Program-made: the position numbers and the translations under genes
In this document: positions 60,530-64,000 of the stretch, in pieces
How positions within the stretch are numbered: the first letter of the stretch is position 1
How the letters are laid out: each line of letters starts with the position of its first letter
Notes under the pieces: generated by a model
What the model was told of the DNA's origin: nothing
The model's input: only the letters and a program-made list of their open reading frames with translations
The model's database searches: none
IMG/VR virus record: IMGVR_UViG_3300031521_000053
Coordinates: 1 to 64,000 of that record
Strand: one strand, 5' to 3'
Length of the DNA stretch: 64,000 nt
From: a virus

Positions 60530-61687
60530 TTACATATTAAATTTATCAGAATCTACAATAAACATATATTTATTAAATTCTGTTTTTATTTGAGAATCTA
60601 ATACAAAATTGGAGTTCAAATCTTTTAAAGCTTCAGCTATCAAATCTCCTTTTTCATCTTCTGTACTATCATCATATCCATTTTCCTTTATATATTCTTC
60701 TATATATCTTTTTTGAAATTCATACTCATCTGATATATCATCTGAGTGATCACCTTTATCTTCAAATATTTCAAATAGCAGCAAAGTAAGATTATTTGAA
60801 TCCTTAGAATTGTCCATCAGATAATGTTGAATTTCTATACTATCTGGAATTTTAGACTCCACCCAATCATATTTACTATCAGAATCTTCATATTTTTTAT
60901 AATTTTTTACAAGTTTATCAATATCAATAAAAGAGCTATAATATTCATAAAATTTTTTAGGAGTCATATTATCAATTAATTCTTCATAAGAATCTACACT
61001 TTTCTCTTCTTCCATTATTTCTATGAAAGTTTTATCCTCATATCTTTTTGTAATAGTTTCTTCTAAAAACTCACCTTCTTCATTTTCATCTGTTATTATA
61101 TCTTTTAATTGATCAGAATCTAAGTCATCTATCATATCAGAATCATATTCAATATCATCATTTCTTGCAATAATAGTATTATAATTAATTTCATCACCTT
61201 CTTCAACTACTATATTAAAATTATCAGGAATTTCATATTCCTCAGTAGTATCATCTTCAGTAATCATAACCGTTTTTACTCCGTCTTCGTCTGAAATCGA
61301 TACTATACCATCATATTCTGTTTTAATAATCATATTTTCATCATCATTATTATCATAATATAACTCAATTATTTTGTTTTCTTTTTCTCTTGTTAAATGA
61401 TTATTAATATATTCTTTATATTCATATGCATCGAAATCTCCAATATTTTGATTATTCATACTATCTCTAATAATACTTTTTATATATTTATCATTATCAA
61501 AAACACCTGATATTATATTTGGATTAGATTCTATTATATCTACGACATCACTTTGATCATAATCACTCAAATAATGTTCATCATAATAATCATATATATA
61601 GCTATCATCTAAAAAATCATGAATCAAATCATATTTTGCACTATCTGAGCTTTCAAATAATTTAAATTTTTCAAACTTTGTTATCAT
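60530..61687 (-). CDS. Large acidic tagged protein
   Basis: 385 residues, very acidic. MITKFEKFKLFES start; DSDKFNM end. Residues about 120-175 (TEYDGIVSISDEDGVKTVMI ... YEIPDNFNIVVEEGDEINYNTIIA) read like the barrel insertion of RNA polymerase beta-prime, whose lines run x-G-I-V ... L-x-V-x-x-G-D-x-V-x-x-G-x-x-(L/I). Possible polymerase mimic or binder (tentative). Upstream of this start is about 100 bases with no gene. Confidence 0.75.
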   Translation of the reverse strand: MITKFEKFKLFESSDSAKYDLIHDFLDDSYIYDYYDEHYLSDYDQSDVVDIIESNPNIISGVFDNDKYIKSIIRDSMNNQNIGDFDAYEYKEYINNHLTREKENKIIELYYDNNDDENMIIKTEYDGIVSISDEDGVKTVMITEDDTTEEYEIPDNFNIVVEEGDEINYNTIIARNDDIEYDSDMIDDLDSDQLKDIITDENEEGEFLEETITKRYEDKTFIEIMEEEKSVDSYEELIDNMTPKKFYEYYSSFIDIDKLVKNYKKYEDSDSKYDWVESKIPDSIEIQHYLMDNSKDSNNLTLLLFEIFEDKGDHSDDISDEYEFQKRYIEEYIKENGYDDSTEDEKGDLIAEALKDLNSNFVLDSQIKTEFNKYMFIVDSDKFNM

Positions 61688-61790
61688 ACTCTTTTCTTTA
61701 TTTTATTTACTATTTTTAATGATGACCATTCAATTTAATTATAATTCATAATGAGTTAGTCATTTTAATTGTTAAGTCTCTTAAATCTCT

Positions 61791-62609
61791 TTATATATTA
61801 TATTTGCTAGTATCATTTATAACTTTCCAATCATTATAATATTTATCACTTAGCATATTTGAATATTTACCTAGTGTTTCATAAACCATATCAATATCAA
61901 TTCTAGTGTATTTACTTAGTTTATTGATATTTGAATTTCTATAATTTATAAATTTTGGATTTTTAGATTTATCTATATTTGGTGTATAATACTCATCAAT
62001 TATATCAGTATCAAAATGTATTGAATATTTTAATTCTTTTGTACTTAAATTGTAATACTGATGAATTTTCAATATCCAAGTATTTTTATTATAAATATTT
62101 ATTTTATTTAGTTCATATAATATAGTATCAGTGTGAAAAAATTCCCATAATTCATAGCCTAAATTACTTGGAGATTTTAACAACTTATCAAAATCATTAG
62201 AATTCTTAGTTTTTATATTAGAATCATTAAAGTATTTTGATATATTTTTATCATTATAAATATAAGAATCAACATTATATAATTCAGATGAATAAATAAT
62301 TTCTTCAATTTCTTCAATTTCAGATTTATATTCATTTAATATTCTTTCATTCTCTTTTTCTTTATATTTCTTATTATCTATTTTTTTAAGATTTTTATTT
62401 ATTTCTTTCTCTATTTCATTCATCCTTTTTTTGTATTCAGGATCAAATTCTTCATATTTTTGCTTAGCTACATCAAGTCCTTTATTACCAATTAAATTTA
62501 AAAATTTTGTATATAATTCAAAATTTTCTTTTTTTACTTTATCTAAAAACTTAACATTTTCTTTGTCTTGTAGTATATCAAAAACTTTAAATTCAAATAT
62601 TTTTCTCAT
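61791..62609 (-). CDS. Tagged protein with coiled coil
   Basis: 272 residues. MRKIFEFKVFD start; long Lys/Glu helices at 15-110; C-terminal alpha/beta part; end NDTSKYNI, where Y replaces F in the tag. Unknown. Confidence 0.75.
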   Translation of the reverse strand: MRKIFEFKVFDILQDKENVKFLDKVKKENFELYTKFLNLIGNKGLDVAKQKYEEFDPEYKKRMNEIEKEINKNLKKIDNKKYKEKENERILNEYKSEIEEIEEIIYSSELYNVDSYIYNDKNISKYFNDSNIKTKNSNDFDKLLKSPSNLGYELWEFFHTDTILYELNKINIYNKNTWILKIHQYYNLSTKELKYSIHFDTDIIDEYYTPNIDKSKNPKFINYRNSNINKLSKYTRIDIDMVYETLGKYSNMLSDKYYNDWKVINDTSKYNI

Positions 62610-62612
62610 TAA

Positions 62613-62948
62613 TTATATATTATATTTGTGTGTATCATTTGTAAATTCTGGAACATAAAAATAATCTAAAAAATCTGGTAAGTGATTATAATAACTATTC
62701 ACATTAAACTCTATTTTATTTTTTTTATCATCAAACATAACGACTTTATCAATGCATTCAATTGGTAAATAATCTAAAATATTATATTTTTCTATTGCAT
62801 CTTGTGGACTACCATAAAAACCGCAAACTTTATAACTTTTGTCTTTTTCAAAATTTATAACTTTACCTTTATAATTTTTTATGCACATCAAAATATCATC
62901 AACTCTTCTTAAATCTGGTGTATTATATTTTTCAAATATAGTTATCAT
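62613..62948 (-). CDS. Tagged small protein
   Basis: 111 residues, MITIFEKYNTPD start, NDTHKYNI end. Beta-rich (KVCGFYGSPQDAIEKYNILDYLP). Unknown. Four-base overlap with the upstream gene. Confidence 0.75.
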   Translation of the reverse strand: MITIFEKYNTPDLRRVDDILMCIKNYKGKVINFEKDKSYKVCGFYGSPQDAIEKYNILDYLPIECIDKVVMFDDKKNKIEFNVNSYYNHLPDFLDYFYVPEFTNDTHKYNI

Positions 62949-63286
62949 ACATTGAATTTTTTTGTGTCTAATAATAATACATACGAATTTTTAGCATTTT
63001 CTAATCTATCATATGATGATACCACATTAATTTCATTAATTGTTAATATATCAGTCCTTTTTGTGCTAAAAATAAAATTAGTGAAATCATATTCATAAAT
63101 TTCAAGAACAACACGATCAAACACATCAATTAAAATAAATTTAGCAAGATAAAAATCCTTCTGATATTCAAATATAACATACTTATCATAATATTTTTTA
63201 TAATCTAATATCTTTCTAGCCATATCTTCATGAATTTTTTTTATTGAATCTTCAATGTTAATTTCAAATTTTTTAATATATTTCAT
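62945..63286 (-). CDS. Tagged SH3-like protein
   Basis: 113 residues. MKYIKKFEINIED start; YVIFEYQKDFYLAKFILIDVFDRVVLEIYEYDF beta-barrel pattern; end LDTKKFNV, encoded with TTC and GTA rather than TTT and ATA/TTA. First gene of this array. Confidence 0.75.
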   Translation of the reverse strand: MKYIKKFEINIEDSIKKIHEDMARKILDYKKYYDKYVIFEYQKDFYLAKFILIDVFDRVVLEIYEYDFTNFIFSTKRTDILTINEINVVSSYDRLENAKNSYVLLLDTKKFNV

Positions 63287-63305
63287 TTATATGATGAATT
63301 TTCAA

Positions 63306-63313
63306 TATATATA
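63306..63313 (-). promoter_or_regulatory. Candidate late promoter (TATATATA)
   Basis: Minus-strand TTTTATATATATTG, 19 bases before the start at 63286. Confidence 0.45.
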
Positions 63314-63366
63314 AAAAAAAATAATTACAAAACTTTTATTTTTTATTTTTATATAAAAAATAAAAA

Positions 63367-63612
63367 ATGCAAACATTAATATTCAATACATCGGAAAAAA
63401 CAACAACTTTATATAACGGATTATCAATTGATAAAGAACTTATAATATCAGAATATTCTTTTATTGATATTAGTACAGTTTCTGTAAGAGAAGGTTATTA
63501 TGAATTTATGCAAAAAAAGGAAATAAACACTGCAACAAGTGGTAGATATTCAGTTGTTCCTGTTGCTAGATTACCTATTTCTCAAACTAATATGATTATT
63601 ATAAACGAATAA
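63367..63612 (+). CDS. Small conserved-looking phage protein
   Basis: 81 residues: TLIFNTSEKTTTLYNG ... VREGYYEFMQKKE ... SVVPVARLPISQTNMII. The V-R-E-G-Y-Y-E-x-M ... V-P-V-A-R-x-P-x-S-x-T-N-M-I-I pattern is one I associate with structural small proteins of large phages. Unknown role. Confidence 0.7.
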   Translation: MQTLIFNTSEKTTTLYNGLSIDKELIISEYSFIDISTVSVREGYYEFMQKKEINTATSGRYSVVPVARLPISQTNMIIINE

Positions 63613-63637
63613 AACCTGTATTTTTTACAGGCTTTAT
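63611..63637. terminator. Terminator between converging genes
   Basis: AAAACCTGTA / TACAGGCTTTA hairpin with T-rich loop. Confidence 0.7.
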
Positions 63638-63644
63638 TTAATAA

Positions 63645-64000
63645 TTAAACATTGAATTTATTTATATCAGTTTTTAAATCAAAATCTTTTTTATATTTTG
63701 GAAATTTATTGTTTATGTATATTTCAATATCATTTATATAATCTTGTTTATGACTATTATATTCCTTAAATCCCATCATTAAATCATAAAAATTCTCACC
63801 TTCATTATTCTTAATATCAAGATTTAATCCAGATTTTAAAAATTTTTCTAATATTGAAATAAATGTACCAGAATCATAAAAGCAAGACAAATATCTCATT
63901 ATTGCAGTTTCACCATTTATATCTTGCATATTTACATCTGCTTTAGCATTTAATAATTTATTTATAACTGTTGGGGTAGAAGCCATCATCAATGCAGTAA
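63645..64000 (-). CDS. Ankyrin-repeat tagged protein, 5' end outside window
   Basis: 118 visible residues. The frame is open to the right edge: the residues before the apparent TTG/ATG start read T-A-L-M-M-A, the usual G-x-T-A-L-M-x-A ankyrin opening, so the gene begins beyond the window. Repeats: VINKLLNAKADVNMQDINGETAIMRYL and ILEKFLKSGLNLDIKNNEGENFYDLM. Ends TDINKFNV. Likely a second ankyrin member of the tagged family. Confidence 0.8.
   Translation of the reverse strand, partial: TALMMASTPTVINKLLNAKADVNMQDINGETAIMRYLSCFYDSGTFISILEKFLKSGLNLDIKNNEGENFYDLMMGFKEYNSHKQDYINDIEIYINNKFPKYKKDFDLKTDINKFNV

Overview
The window is a densely coded, very AT-rich stretch (roughly three quarters A+T by eye) of what looks like a large tailed phage of a Bacteroidetes host. 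The host inference rests on three things: repeated promoters of the Bacteroidetes form TTTG-N19/20-TAnnTTTG; start codons preceded by A-rich sequence rather than Shine-Dalgarno sites; and Bacteroidetes-type relatives among the recognisable genes (Sir2 without zinc cysteines, duplicated DUF1599, RNase H-like DUF458). A phage with a contractile or T4-like plan is suggested by a Mre11/Rad50 (gp47/gp46-like) nuclease, tail-tube-fold proteins, tail fibres and N-termini resembling T4 capsid-targeting peptides. No integrase, transposase, rRNA or CRISPR array was seen.

Layout. 1-2.5 kb: minus-strand array of small proteins ending in K-F-N-(I/L). 2.6-12.5 kb: a fused SbcD-SbcC, clpS and clpC, and a GH15-like protein. 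12.5-18.6 kb: virion-type genes around a DUF1599 protein. 18.7-26.8 kb: ribosomal protein S1-like protein, NusG-like factor, thymidine kinase, nuclease candidates and a structured non-coding stretch. 26.8-30.5 kb: protease-like, fibre-like and tube-like proteins. 30.6-51.4 kb: a long plus-strand run of small, overlapping, probably early genes, many ending in an R-K-x-K-L-x-x-(L/I)-N tail, with sirtuin, peptide deformylase homologue, NAD-dependent ligase, ClpP, adenine methyltransferase and an SPFH-like lipoprotein. 51.4-52.1 kb: a leucine-rich leader ORF, competing hairpins and five tRNA genes that all read as leucine. 52.1-54.3 kb and 59.9-64 kb: more minus-strand tagged proteins, including ankyrin and HAD proteins. 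55.1-59.9 kb: fibre-like proteins with a Hint domain, collagen-like and beta-helix-like repeats, and a GT25-like glycosyltransferase.

How the parts fit. Host-type TAnnTTTG promoters, often placed directly after a terminator, serve the early small-gene region, clp genes, ligase and tRNA block. A second motif, TTTATATATA(A/C), lies 10-50 bases before fibre-like and tagged genes and is probably a late promoter class. The phage carries its own candidate translation and transcription factors (S1, NusG), a complete N-degron type protease set (ClpS, ClpC, ClpP), and leucine tRNAs.

The most unusual items are (1) a putative leucine attenuator in front of an all-leucine tRNA array, (2) a family of at least 16 unrelated proteins sharing a C-terminal K-(F/Y)-N-hydrophobic tag, usually with a capsid-targeting-like N-terminus, and (3) about 20 small proteins sharing a different basic C-terminal tail. 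All functional statements come from reading motifs; no database search was run.
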